A DNA stretch of 64,000 nt from Plasticicumulans lactativorans. Its GTDB lineage: Bacteria; Pseudomonadota; Gammaproteobacteria; Competibacterales; Competibacteraceae. The notes under the pieces were generated by a model that saw nothing but the letters and a program-made list of their open reading frames with translations, was not told the DNA's origin and did not search any database. The stretch is taken from contig NZ_SLWY01000004.1 of the NCBI RefSeq assembly GCF_004341245.1, positions 179,618 through 243,617 of the forward strand. The letters are read 5' to 3'. Below are positions 49,698 to 58,075 of this stretch, piece by piece. Each line of letters begins with the position of its first letter. The stretch's first letter is position 1. The position numbers and the translations under genes were made by a program.

Positions 49698-50666
49698 ATG
49701 CTTCCAGTTCTGGCTTACGGCGAACTGTTGATCGACTTCATCGGCCTGCCGGCCGAGGCCGGCCTGCCGCCGCGCTTCGCGCAGTACGCCGGCGGCGCGC
49801 CGGGCAATGCCGCGGTGGCGGTGGCCAAGCTCGGCGGGCAGGCGGGCTTCGTCGGCCGCGTCGGTCGCGACGACTTCGGCGACTTCCTGGTCGCGGCGCT
49901 CGAACGCGAGGGCGTCGACGCCTCGCGGGTGAGCCGCAGCGACACCGCGCGCACGCCGCTCGCCTTCGTCGCGCTCGACGCGCACGGCGAGCGCAGCTTC
50001 ACCTTCTACCGCCAGCACACCGCCGACCTCGAGTTCACCGCCGCCGGCTTCGACAGCGTGGACTTCTCGGGCGCCGGGCTCCTGCACGTGTGCTCGAACA
50101 CGCTGACCGATGACGGCGTGGCCGCGGCCACTATCGCCGGCGCCCGCCGCGCCCGCGCCTCCGGCTGGCTGGTGAGCTTCGACGTCAATCTGCGCCACAA
50201 CCTGTGGCCGATAGGGCGCGAGGCGACGCCCCACGTGCTGGCGCTGTTCGAGCACAGCGACCTGGTCAAGCTCAGCCGCGAGGAACTCGACGTGCTGCGC
50301 GGCGACGTCCCCGAGGCGACCTGGCTCGCCGGCGTGCTCGAACGCGGCGCGCGCCTGGTGGTGGTCACCGACGGCCCCGAGCCGCTGCGCTACTTCACGC
50401 CGACGCGCCAGGGCCGGCTGGTGCCGCCGGCGGTGCGCGCGGTCGACACCACCGCCGCCGGTGACGCCTTCTGCGGCGGCCTGCTCTACGGCCTGGCCTC
50501 CTCCGACGTCACCGACGCCACGCTGCCGGCGCTGCTGGAAGACACGCCGCGGCTGGAGACCCTGCTGCACTTCGCGCTCGCCTGCGGTGCGTTCGCGGTG
50601 ACCCGCCCCGGAGCCTTCGCTTCGCTGCCCCGCCGCGAAGACGTGAGCGCGCCGCTGCCCGCCTGA
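49698..50666 (+). CDS. PfkB-family sugar kinase (fructokinase-like), 322 aa
   Basis: Ribokinase-fold kinase. N-terminal GELLIDFIG and AGGAPGNAAVAVAKLGG are the PfkB signature 1; the C-terminal signature 2 is DTTAAGDAFCGGLLYGL with catalytic Asp. It resembles bacterial fructokinases more than ribokinase, hinting that the transported sugar is fructose or a related ketose (inference). It sits 12 bp after the ABC ATPase gene. Confidence 0.88.
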   Translation: MLPVLAYGELLIDFIGLPAEAGLPPRFAQYAGGAPGNAAVAVAKLGGQAGFVGRVGRDDFGDFLVAALEREGVDASRVSRSDTARTPLAFVALDAHGERSFTFYRQHTADLEFTAAGFDSVDFSGAGLLHVCSNTLTDDGVAAATIAGARRARASGWLVSFDVNLRHNLWPIGREATPHVLALFEHSDLVKLSREELDVLRGDVPEATWLAGVLERGARLVVVTDGPEPLRYFTPTRQGRLVPPAVRAVDTTAAGDAFCGGLLYGLASSDVTDATLPALLEDTPRLETLLHFALACGAFAVTRPGAFASLPRREDVSAPLPA

Positions 50667-50676
50667 GGACCCCGTG

Positions 50677-53304
50677 ATGTCGCCCGCACGCCTGTTGCGC
50701 CGTTTCGGCGTGCGGGCGCGACTCCTCACCGCCTTCGGCTTCCTGCTGGCGCTGATGTTCGCGATCGCCAGCATCGCCTGGGTCGGCTTCACCCAACTCG
50801 GCGACGCCGTCAAGGAGTTGCAGCGCGAGAGCCTGCTCGACGTCGAGCGGTCGCTGCGCCTGGCGCAGCAGAGCTCGAGCCTGGCGGCGCGTGCCCCGGC
50901 GGTCGCCAGCGCCCGCGTGCTGGCACAGATCGATTCCGAGAGCGCCGAGCTGCACCGTCGCCTCGGCGCCTTCAAGCAATTGCTCGCCGAGTTCGAGGGC
51001 GACGGCTTGGCGCGCAACAAGGCCAACCGCGAGGAGATGGCGCGCCTGCGCGACGCCGGCGCCCGCCTCGCCGAGACCCTGCTCGAACTGATGCAGGTCA
51101 GCCGCCAGAGCGTGTTCCACGTCTCGCAGGTGCGCGCGCTGCGCTACCGCCTCGACCAGATCGACACCGAGCGGCTGCGGGTCGCGGGGCTGTCGGATTC
51201 CGGCAACGCCGCGCTCGATTACGCCATCCGCCTGATGGGGGACGCCATCGACGACGAGGCCGCCGACGCCGAGGCGCAGCGCGCGCGCTTCAACCGGCTC
51301 GCCCTGCCGGCGCTGCAGGCCTGGCACCCGGCGATGGCCGGCGCCAACCTCGCGGCCGAGCTGATCCGCCTCGGCACCCAGACGCCCGGCGTGTACGACG
51401 CGGTCGAGGACCGCAACGAAGACCAGGTGCGCCGCATCTACCTGCTCAGCGTCGTCGCCGCGCTCGCCGGCGGGCTCGCCGACGAGGTCGCCGCCAACGT
51501 CGAACATGTGCGCCGCGGTGCGGTGCGTCGCGGCGAGACCACCGAGCGCGCGCTCGCCGAGAACCGCACCCGCATCGCCATCCTCGGCGCGCTCGGCCTG
51601 ATCGCCGCGGCGCTCGCCGCCACCTACGTGGTGCGCGACCTCGGCGGCCAGATCGGCGCCGTCACCTCGGCGATGCGCCGGCTCGCCGAGGGCGACCGCT
51701 CGGTGGACGTGCCGGGGCTCGGCCGCCCCGACGAGATCGGCACGCTGGCACGCGCCTTCGAGGTGTTCCGCGAGCACGCCGCGCGCCTCGACCAGACCAC
51801 CCGGCTGCTCGAAACCGTGTTCGAGCACATGAACGACGGCGTCGCGGTGTTCGACGCCAGCGGCCGCCTGCGCGCCTGCAACCAGCGCGTCAGCGAGCTG
51901 TACGGCAGCCGCGAGGTGCTGCAGCCGGGGATGTCGTTGCAGGCGGTGCGCCGTGCGCTCGGCGCCGAGGACTCGGTGCGGCGCAGCCTGAGCGGTGACA
52001 CGCTCGATGCCGCCTACGTCGATCGTGCCCGCCAGTACGGTCGGCAGCGTTTCGAGGAGTACCTGCCTAACGGGCACGTGCTCGAACTGCGCAGCACGCT
52101 GATGCCCGACGGAGGATTCGTCACCGTGTACACCGACCTCACCGAACGCAAGGCGACTGAGGCGCAGCTGGCGCAGGCGCGCAAGATGGAAAGCGTCGGC
52201 CAGCTCACCGGCGGCATGGCGCACGACTTCAACAACCTGCTCGCGGCGATCATCGGCAACCTGCAGGTGGTGCTGGACGATGCCGAGGGGCTGCCGCCCG
52301 AGCGCCGGCGCTACCTCGAACGCGCGCTGGCCAGTGCCGAGCGCGGCAGCGGCATCACCCAGCGCCTGCTGGCGTTCTCGCGCAAGCAGCCGCTGGCGCC
52401 GCAGGTGTTCGATCTCAACACCCTGGTCGCCGGCATGCTCGACCTGCTCGAACACAGCGTGGGCACGCGGCTGCGGCTGGTCTCCGAACTCGACACCAGC
52501 CCGCTCCCGGTGCGCGCCGATCCCGGCCAGCTCGAGAACGCCCTGATGAACCTGGTGCTGAACAGCCGCGACGCCACCCCCGACGGCGGCACCATCAGCG
52601 TGCGCACGCGCCCCGGCAGTACCCACCTGACGCCCGACGGCAGCCCGATCGAGCAGGTGGTGCTGGAAGTGGCGGACACCGGCAGCGGCATGCCGCCCGA
52701 GGTGCTGGAGCGCGTGTTCGAACCCTTCTACACCACCAAGTCGGGCGGCCTCGGCACCGGCCTGGGGCTCAGCATGGTCTACGGCTTCGTCAAGCAGTCG
52801 GGCGGCGACATCGCCATCGACAGCCGCCCCGGCCAGGGCACCGCGGTGCGTCTGAGCCTGCCGCGGGCGCGGCCGCCGGCCGCGGTGTCGCCCGACGATC
52901 CGGCCGAGTTCGCCGGCCGCACCGTGCTGGTGGTCGACGACGAGGCCGACGTGCGCGGCGCGGTGGTCGGCCAGCTGCGCGCGCTCGGCGTCGAGACGCT
53001 CGCCGCCGGCAGCGTCGACGAGGCGCTGGCGCGGCTCGCCGATGCCCACGTCGACCTGCTGCTGACCGACGTCTTCCTCGGTGCCGGCGACACCGGCCCG
53101 CAGCTCGCCGCCCGCGCCCACGCCCGGCTGCCCACGCTGCCGGTGCTGTTCAGCTCCGGGCACGACCTCGGCGGCCTCGCCGAACGCGGCGTGCACGTCG
53201 CCCCCGAGCACTTCGTGCCGAAGCCCGCCAACCGTTCGACGCTGCGCGAGCGCCTCGCCGCGCTGCTCGGCCACAACCGCTCGGCCGGCACCCCGCTGCT
53301 GTAG
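50677..53304 (+). CDS. Hybrid sensor histidine kinase with C-terminal receiver, 875 aa
   Basis: Two membrane segments (about 16-38 and 290-310) flank a long helical periplasmic sensor; then HAMP, a PAS domain (TVFEHMNDGVAVFDASGRL), a HisKA with phospho-His in LTGGMAHDFNNLLAAIIGNL, HATPase (DTGSGMPPEVLERVFEPFY, GTGLGLSMVYG) and a C-terminal receiver (VLVVDDEADVRGAV, phospho-Asp in LLLTDVFLG). There is no HPt or output domain. It starts 10 bp after the PfkB kinase gene and so is probably in the transporter operon. The receiver needs a relay to an output regulator; the orphan OmpR-type regulator nearby is a candidate. Confidence 0.9.
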   Translation: MSPARLLRRFGVRARLLTAFGFLLALMFAIASIAWVGFTQLGDAVKELQRESLLDVERSLRLAQQSSSLAARAPAVASARVLAQIDSESAELHRRLGAFKQLLAEFEGDGLARNKANREEMARLRDAGARLAETLLELMQVSRQSVFHVSQVRALRYRLDQIDTERLRVAGLSDSGNAALDYAIRLMGDAIDDEAADAEAQRARFNRLALPALQAWHPAMAGANLAAELIRLGTQTPGVYDAVEDRNEDQVRRIYLLSVVAALAGGLADEVAANVEHVRRGAVRRGETTERALAENRTRIAILGALGLIAAALAATYVVRDLGGQIGAVTSAMRRLAEGDRSVDVPGLGRPDEIGTLARAFEVFREHAARLDQTTRLLETVFEHMNDGVAVFDASGRLRACNQRVSELYGSREVLQPGMSLQAVRRALGAEDSVRRSLSGDTLDAAYVDRARQYGRQRFEEYLPNGHVLELRSTLMPDGGFVTVYTDLTERKATEAQLAQARKMESVGQLTGGMAHDFNNLLAAIIGNLQVVLDDAEGLPPERRRYLERALASAERGSGITQRLLAFSRKQPLAPQVFDLNTLVAGMLDLLEHSVGTRLRLVSELDTSPLPVRADPGQLENALMNLVLNSRDATPDGGTISVRTRPGSTHLTPDGSPIEQVVLEVADTGSGMPPEVLERVFEPFYTTKSGGLGTGLGLSMVYGFVKQSGGDIAIDSRPGQGTAVRLSLPRARPPAAVSPDDPAEFAGRTVLVVDDEADVRGAVVGQLRALGVETLAAGSVDEALARLADAHVDLLLTDVFLGAGDTGPQLAARAHARLPTLPVLFSSGHDLGGLAERGVHVAPEHFVPKPANRSTLRERLAALLGHNRSAGTPLL

Positions 53305-53403
53305 GCGGCGGCGCGGGCCGCCGGAGCGCCGGCGCTCGACTAGACTCGCGGACCAGGGCGTACCGCGGCATCCCGCCGGCGGGCGCGAGGACGGAGGACG
53401 GCG

Positions 53404-55095
53404 ATGGCGAGCGAACAGGCGCGCGGCGGGCGCCGCCGCGGCGGCCCGCGGGGCCACGCGGTCGACCCGGCCGCGCGGGCCGAGGTCGAGGCGCTGCTCG
53501 ACGGCAGCGCACGCAGCCGCGAGCACCTGATCGAGCACCTGCACCGCCTGCAGGACCGCTACGGCCACCTGTCCGCCGCGCACCTGGTCGCGCTCGCCGA
53601 GTGGCTGCGGCTCGCGCCGGTCGAGGTCTACGAGGTCGCGAGCTTCTACCACCACTTCGACGTGCTCGCGCCGGGCGAGGCGCCGCCGCCGCTGACGGTG
53701 CGGGTGTGCGCGTCGGTCAGTTGCGCGCTGTTCGGCGCCGGGGCGCTGGCCGATGCGCTCGCCGCCACCCTCGGCCCCGGCGTGCGGGTGCGTCGGGTGC
53801 CCTGCGTCGGGCGCTGCGACACCGCGCCGGTCGCGATCGTCGGCGACCGCCCCGTGCCCTACGCCAATCCGGCCAAGGTGGTGGCGCAGCTCGCCGCCGG
53901 GACGGACGCGCCGGTGCAGCGGCCGGCCTGGCTCGACTACGCCGCCTACCGCGCGCGCGGCGGCTACGCGCTGCTGCAGGCGTGCGTCGCGGGGCGGCGG
54001 CCGCTCGACGCGGTGCTCGCGACGCTCGCCGACGCCGGGCTGCGCGGCCTCGGCGGCGCCGGCTTCCCGGCGGCGCGCAAGTGGCAGACGGTGCGCGGCT
54101 ATCCGGGGCCGCGGCTGCTGGTGGCCAACCTCGACGAAGGCGAGCCCGGTACCTTCAAGGACCGCCACTGCCTCGAAACCGACCCGCACCGCTTCTTCGA
54201 GGGGCTGCTGATCGCCGCCTGGGCGGTGGAGGCCGCGGCGGTGTACCTGTACGTGCGCGACGAGTATCCGGAGTGCCGTGCGCTGCTCGCCGCGGAGCTG
54301 GCGGCGCTCGCGGCCGACCCGCCGTGCGCGCTGCCGCCGATCCACCTGCGCCGCGGCGCCGGCGCCTACATCTGTGGCGAGGAGTCGGCGCTGATCGAGT
54401 CGATCGAGGGCCGCCGCGGCATGCCGCGGCTGCGCCCGCCCTACGTCGCCGAGCGCGGCCTGTTCGGGCGGCCGACGCTCGCCCACAACGTCGAGACGCT
54501 CTACTGGCTGCGCGAGATCCTCGAACGCGGCGCCGACTGGTTCCGCGGCCACGGCCGGCACGGCCGCCAGGGGCTGCGCGCGTACTCGGTCAGCGGGCGC
54601 GTGGTGCGCCCCGGCGTCAAGCTCGCGCCGGCCGGCATCACGCTGAACGAACTGGTCGACGAACACTGCGGCGGCCTGCTGCCGGGGCACACGCTGTACG
54701 CGTACTTCCCGGGCGGGGCCTCGGGCGGCATCCTGCCGGCGCACCTCGCCGACCTGCCGCTCGACTTCGACACCCTGCAGCCGTACGGCTGCTTCATCGG
54801 CTCGGCGGCGGTGATCGTGCTGTCGCAGCACGATTCGGTGCGCGCCGCGGCGCTGAACGCGATGCGCTTCTTCGCCGACGAGTCCTGCGGGCAGTGCACG
54901 CCGTGCCGCGTCGGCACGGCACGCGCGGCCGGGCTGATGGCGCAGCCGGTGTGGGACGCCGCGCTGCTCGCCGACCTCGCCACGGTGATGCGCGAGGCGT
55001 CGATCTGCGGCCTCGGCCAGGCGGCGCCGAACACCTTCGCCTGCGCGCTGAAATACTTCCCCGAGGAATTCGACCGGCCGGGAGGGGCACCGTGA
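53404..55095 (+). CDS. fdsB: NAD-dependent formate dehydrogenase beta subunit (NuoE-NuoF fusion), 563 aa
   Basis: Electron-transfer and NAD-reducing subunit. The N-terminal 150 residues are NuoE-like with the [2Fe-2S] cysteines in VCASVSCALFG and VPCVGRCD. The rest is NuoF-like: FMN/NAD site LRGLGGAGFPAARKW and NLDEGEPGTFKDR, GAGAYICGEESALIESIEG, and the [4Fe-4S] CGQCTPCRVGT with a later Cys. Cupriavidus-type Fds enzymes keep NuoE (FdsG) separate; here it is fused. RBS GGAGGA. The stop overlaps the GTG of the catalytic subunit gene. HoxF-like by architecture, but the neighbour identifies it as part of a formate dehydrogenase. Confidence 0.88.
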   Translation: MASEQARGGRRRGGPRGHAVDPAARAEVEALLDGSARSREHLIEHLHRLQDRYGHLSAAHLVALAEWLRLAPVEVYEVASFYHHFDVLAPGEAPPPLTVRVCASVSCALFGAGALADALAATLGPGVRVRRVPCVGRCDTAPVAIVGDRPVPYANPAKVVAQLAAGTDAPVQRPAWLDYAAYRARGGYALLQACVAGRRPLDAVLATLADAGLRGLGGAGFPAARKWQTVRGYPGPRLLVANLDEGEPGTFKDRHCLETDPHRFFEGLLIAAWAVEAAAVYLYVRDEYPECRALLAAELAALAADPPCALPPIHLRRGAGAYICGEESALIESIEGRRGMPRLRPPYVAERGLFGRPTLAHNVETLYWLREILERGADWFRGHGRHGRQGLRAYSVSGRVVRPGVKLAPAGITLNELVDEHCGGLLPGHTLYAYFPGGASGGILPAHLADLPLDFDTLQPYGCFIGSAAVIVLSQHDSVRAAALNAMRFFADESCGQCTPCRVGTARAAGLMAQPVWDAALLADLATVMREASICGLGQAAPNTFACALKYFPEEFDRPGGAP

Positions 55096-57848
55096 CGAGC
55101 GGCGACGGTCCGCGGCAGGGCGACGGCGCGGCGCCGGCCGCGGTGCGTTTCAGCCTCGACGGGCGCGAGCTCGACGCCGCGCCCGGCGAGACCATCCTGC
55201 AGGCGGCGCGCCGGGCGGGGGTGGCGATCCCGCACCTGTGCTACCGCGACGGCCTGCGCGCCGAGGGCAACTGCCGCGCCTGCATGGTCGAGATCGCTGG
55301 CGAGCGCGGGCTCGCGCCGGCCTGCTGCCGCACGCCGCAGCCGGGCCTGCAGGTGCGCGCGGCGAGCGAACGCGCGCGCACCGCACAGCGGCTGGTGCTC
55401 GAACTGCTCGTCGCGGAAACCGCCGGCAGCGCGCAGGCGGTCGACTCCGAGCTCACCCGCTGGTGCGCCGCGCTCGGCGTCGGCGCAGCGCGCTTCGCGC
55501 CGCGCGCGCAGCCGGCGGCCGACGCCTCGCACCCGGCGATCACCGTCGACCTCGGCGCCTGCATCCAGTGCACGCGCTGCGTGCGCGCCTGCCGCGAGGT
55601 GCAGGTCAACGACGTCATCGGCTACGCCGGGCGCGGTGCGCAGGCGCGCATCGTCTTCGACCTCGGCGATGCACTGGGCGCGAGCTCCTGCGTCGGCTGC
55701 GGCGAATGCGTGCAGGCCTGCCCGACCGGCGCGCTCGCCCCGGCTGGGGCGGCGGCGCAGGCGGTGGCGACGCGGGCGGTCGACTCGGTGTGCCCGTACT
55801 GCGGCGTCGGCTGCCAGCTGCGCTACCACGTCGCCGACGGGCGCATCGTGCGCGTGGAGGGCCGCGACGGCCCCGCCAACCATGGCCGGCTGTGCGTCAA
55901 GGGGCGCTTCGGCTTCGACTACGTGCGCCACCCCGAGCGGCTGACGGTGCCGCTGGTGCGCCGGCCCGGCGTGCCGAAGGGCCTCGACGGCTTTGACCCG
56001 GCGGCGGCGCAGCGCGTGTTCCGCGAGGCCGACTGGGACGAGGCGCTGGCGCTCGCCGCCGGCGGCCTGGCGGCGATCCGCGACGTGCACGGCGGGCGCG
56101 CGCTCGCCGGCTTCGGTTCGGCCAAGGGCAGCAACGAGGAGGCCTACCTGTTCCAGAAGCTGGTGCGCACCGGCTTCGGCAGCAACAACGTCGACCACTG
56201 CACGCGGCTGTGCCACGCGTCGAGCGTCGCGGCGCTGCTCGAAGGCATCGGCTCGGGGGCGGTGTCGAATCCGGTCGCCGACGTCGCCGAGACCGAGGTG
56301 ATCGTGGTGATCGGCGCCAACCCGACGGTCAACCACCCGGTGGCGGCGAGCTTCATGAAGCAGGCGGTGCGCGCCGGCAAGACGCTGATCCTGATGGACC
56401 CGCGGCGCACCGAGCTGGCGCGCCACGCGCGCTACGTGCTGCAGTTCCGCCCCGACACCGACGTGGCGATGCTGAACGCGCTGCTGCACGCGATCATCGA
56501 CGAGGGGCTGGTCGACGCGCGCTTCGTCGCCGAGCGCACCGAGGACTTCGAGCGCCTGCGCGCGAACGTCGCCGGCTGCTCGCCGGAGGCGATGGCGCCG
56601 GTGTGCGGCATCCCGGCGGCGACGCTGCGCGAGGTCGCCCGCGTCTACGCCGGCGCGCGCGCGGCGATGATCTTCTGGGGCATGGGCGTGTCGCAGCACG
56701 TGCACGGCACCGACAACGCCCGCTGCCTGATCGCGCTCGCCCTCGCCAGCGGCCAGATCGGCCGCCCGGGCACCGGCCTGCACCCGCTGCGCGGCCAGAA
56801 CAACGTGCAGGGCGCGAGCGACGCCGGGCTGATCCCGATGGTGTTCCCCGACTACCAGCGCGTCGACGACCCCGCGGCGCGCGCGCGCTTCGAGGCGCTG
56901 TGGGGCGTGCCGCTCGATCCGCAGCCGGGGCTGACGGTGGTCGAGATCATGCACGCGATCCTGCGCGGCGAGATCCGCGGCATGTACATCCTCGGCGAGA
57001 ACCCGGCGATGTCCGACCCCAACCTGCACCACGCCCGCGCCGCGCTGGCGGCGCTCGAGCACCTGGTGGTGCAGGACCTCTTCCTCACCGAGACCGCGGC
57101 CTTCGCCGACGTGGTGCTGCCGGCCTCGGCCTGCGCCGAAAAGACCGGTACCTTCACCAACACCGACCGCCGCGTGCAGCTCGGCCGCCAGGCCATCGAC
57201 CCGCCCGGGCAGGCGCGCCAGGACCTGTGGATCATCCAGCAGATGGCGCGGCGCCTCGGCCTCGCCTGGGACTACGCCGGCCCGGCCGCGGTCTACGCCG
57301 AGCTGCGCCGGGCGATGCCGTCGATCGCCGGCATCGCCTGGGAGCGCCTGGAGCGCGAGCACGCCGTCACCTACCCGTGCGCCAGCGAGGCCGATCCGGG
57401 CCGCGCGGTGCTGTTCGGCGAGCGCTTCCCGACCGCCTCGGGGCGCGCGCGCTTCGTGCCGGCGCGGCTGCTGCCGGCGGCGGAGCGCCCGGATGCCGAC
57501 TACCCCTGGGTGCTGCTCACCGGGCGCCAGCTCGAACACTGGCACACCGGCAGCATGACGCGGCGCGCGCGCGTGCTCGATGCGCTCGAACCGGTGCCGG
57601 TGGTCACGCTGCACCCGGTCGACCTCGCCGCGCTCGGCCTCGCCGCCGGCGCGCGCGTGCGCCTGACGAGCCGCCGCGGCGAGCTGGTGGCGCAGGCGCG
57701 CCCCGATCCGGGGCTGCGCCGCGGCGAGGTGTTCATGGCGTTCTGCTACGTCGAGGCGGCGGTCAACCTGCTGACCATCGACGCGCTCGACCCCTACGCC
57801 AAGATCCCGGAGTTCAAATACTGTGCGGTGCGCGTCGATGCGGCCTGA
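55092..57848 (+). CDS. fdsA: NAD-dependent formate dehydrogenase catalytic alpha subunit, 918 aa
   Basis: Oxidises formate to CO2 at a bis-MGD molybdenum (or tungsten) centre. A NuoG-like N-terminus carries a [2Fe-2S] site (HLCYRDGLRAEGNCRACMVE, then ACC) and two [4Fe-4S] motifs (CIQCTRCVRAC and CVGCGECVQACPTG). The molybdopterin domain starts CPYCGVGC, with the active-site Cys in NNVDHCTRLCHASS, so it is a Cys enzyme, not selenocysteine. The dinucleotide-binding C-terminus ends DPYAKIPEFKYCAVRVD. GTG start overlapping the fdsB stop. Assembly factors FdsC/FdhD and FdsD are not adjacent. Confidence 0.92.
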   Translation: MTSGDGPRQGDGAAPAAVRFSLDGRELDAAPGETILQAARRAGVAIPHLCYRDGLRAEGNCRACMVEIAGERGLAPACCRTPQPGLQVRAASERARTAQRLVLELLVAETAGSAQAVDSELTRWCAALGVGAARFAPRAQPAADASHPAITVDLGACIQCTRCVRACREVQVNDVIGYAGRGAQARIVFDLGDALGASSCVGCGECVQACPTGALAPAGAAAQAVATRAVDSVCPYCGVGCQLRYHVADGRIVRVEGRDGPANHGRLCVKGRFGFDYVRHPERLTVPLVRRPGVPKGLDGFDPAAAQRVFREADWDEALALAAGGLAAIRDVHGGRALAGFGSAKGSNEEAYLFQKLVRTGFGSNNVDHCTRLCHASSVAALLEGIGSGAVSNPVADVAETEVIVVIGANPTVNHPVAASFMKQAVRAGKTLILMDPRRTELARHARYVLQFRPDTDVAMLNALLHAIIDEGLVDARFVAERTEDFERLRANVAGCSPEAMAPVCGIPAATLREVARVYAGARAAMIFWGMGVSQHVHGTDNARCLIALALASGQIGRPGTGLHPLRGQNNVQGASDAGLIPMVFPDYQRVDDPAARARFEALWGVPLDPQPGLTVVEIMHAILRGEIRGMYILGENPAMSDPNLHHARAALAALEHLVVQDLFLTETAAFADVVLPASACAEKTGTFTNTDRRVQLGRQAIDPPGQARQDLWIIQQMARRLGLAWDYAGPAAVYAELRRAMPSIAGIAWERLEREHAVTYPCASEADPGRAVLFGERFPTASGRARFVPARLLPAAERPDADYPWVLLTGRQLEHWHTGSMTRRARVLDALEPVPVVTLHPVDLAALGLAAGARVRLTSRRGELVAQARPDPGLRRGEVFMAFCYVEAAVNLLTIDALDPYAKIPEFKYCAVRVDAA

Positions 57849-58075
57849 CATGCCCTCCGCGGCCTGCGCGACGGCCCGCGTGCGTCGGTTCCCTCGGCAT
57901 GCGGGCATCGCTACAATGCCCGCCGGCCGCGTCACAAGCCCCAACAATCGTGCGGCCGGCGGCGGAGCCCCGGGCCCCGCGCCTCCTTGATCCACCGGCG
58001 ACCTGAACACCACCCGTCCGGCCTGATGGCGCCAGCCTGGACGTAGCCTGCTAGAGCATTCGGAGAGGTGAACGC
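57849..58075 (+). promoter_or_regulatory. Gap with candidate promoter of the cytochrome gene
   Basis: No gene in these 227 bases. TACAAT at 57912-57917 is a good -10; no clear -35 at 17 bp. The cytochrome RBS is CGGAGAGG just before GTG 58076. No obvious terminator for the formate dehydrogenase operon was seen. Confidence 0.35.

Noticed and set aside
50509..54831. A 1440-codon antisense open frame spanning the hybrid kinase and fdsB
   Set aside because: It crosses several real genes and is a codon-bias shadow.
53404..57848. Complex I (nuo) or bidirectional hydrogenase (hox) gene pair
   Set aside because: The catalytic subunit has a molybdopterin domain with the formate dehydrogenase Cys motif, and no other nuo or hox genes are adjacent.
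54501..58013. A 1170-codon open frame antisense to the formate dehydrogenase genes
   Set aside because: No domain; sense frames carry all Fe-S and molybdopterin motifs in order.
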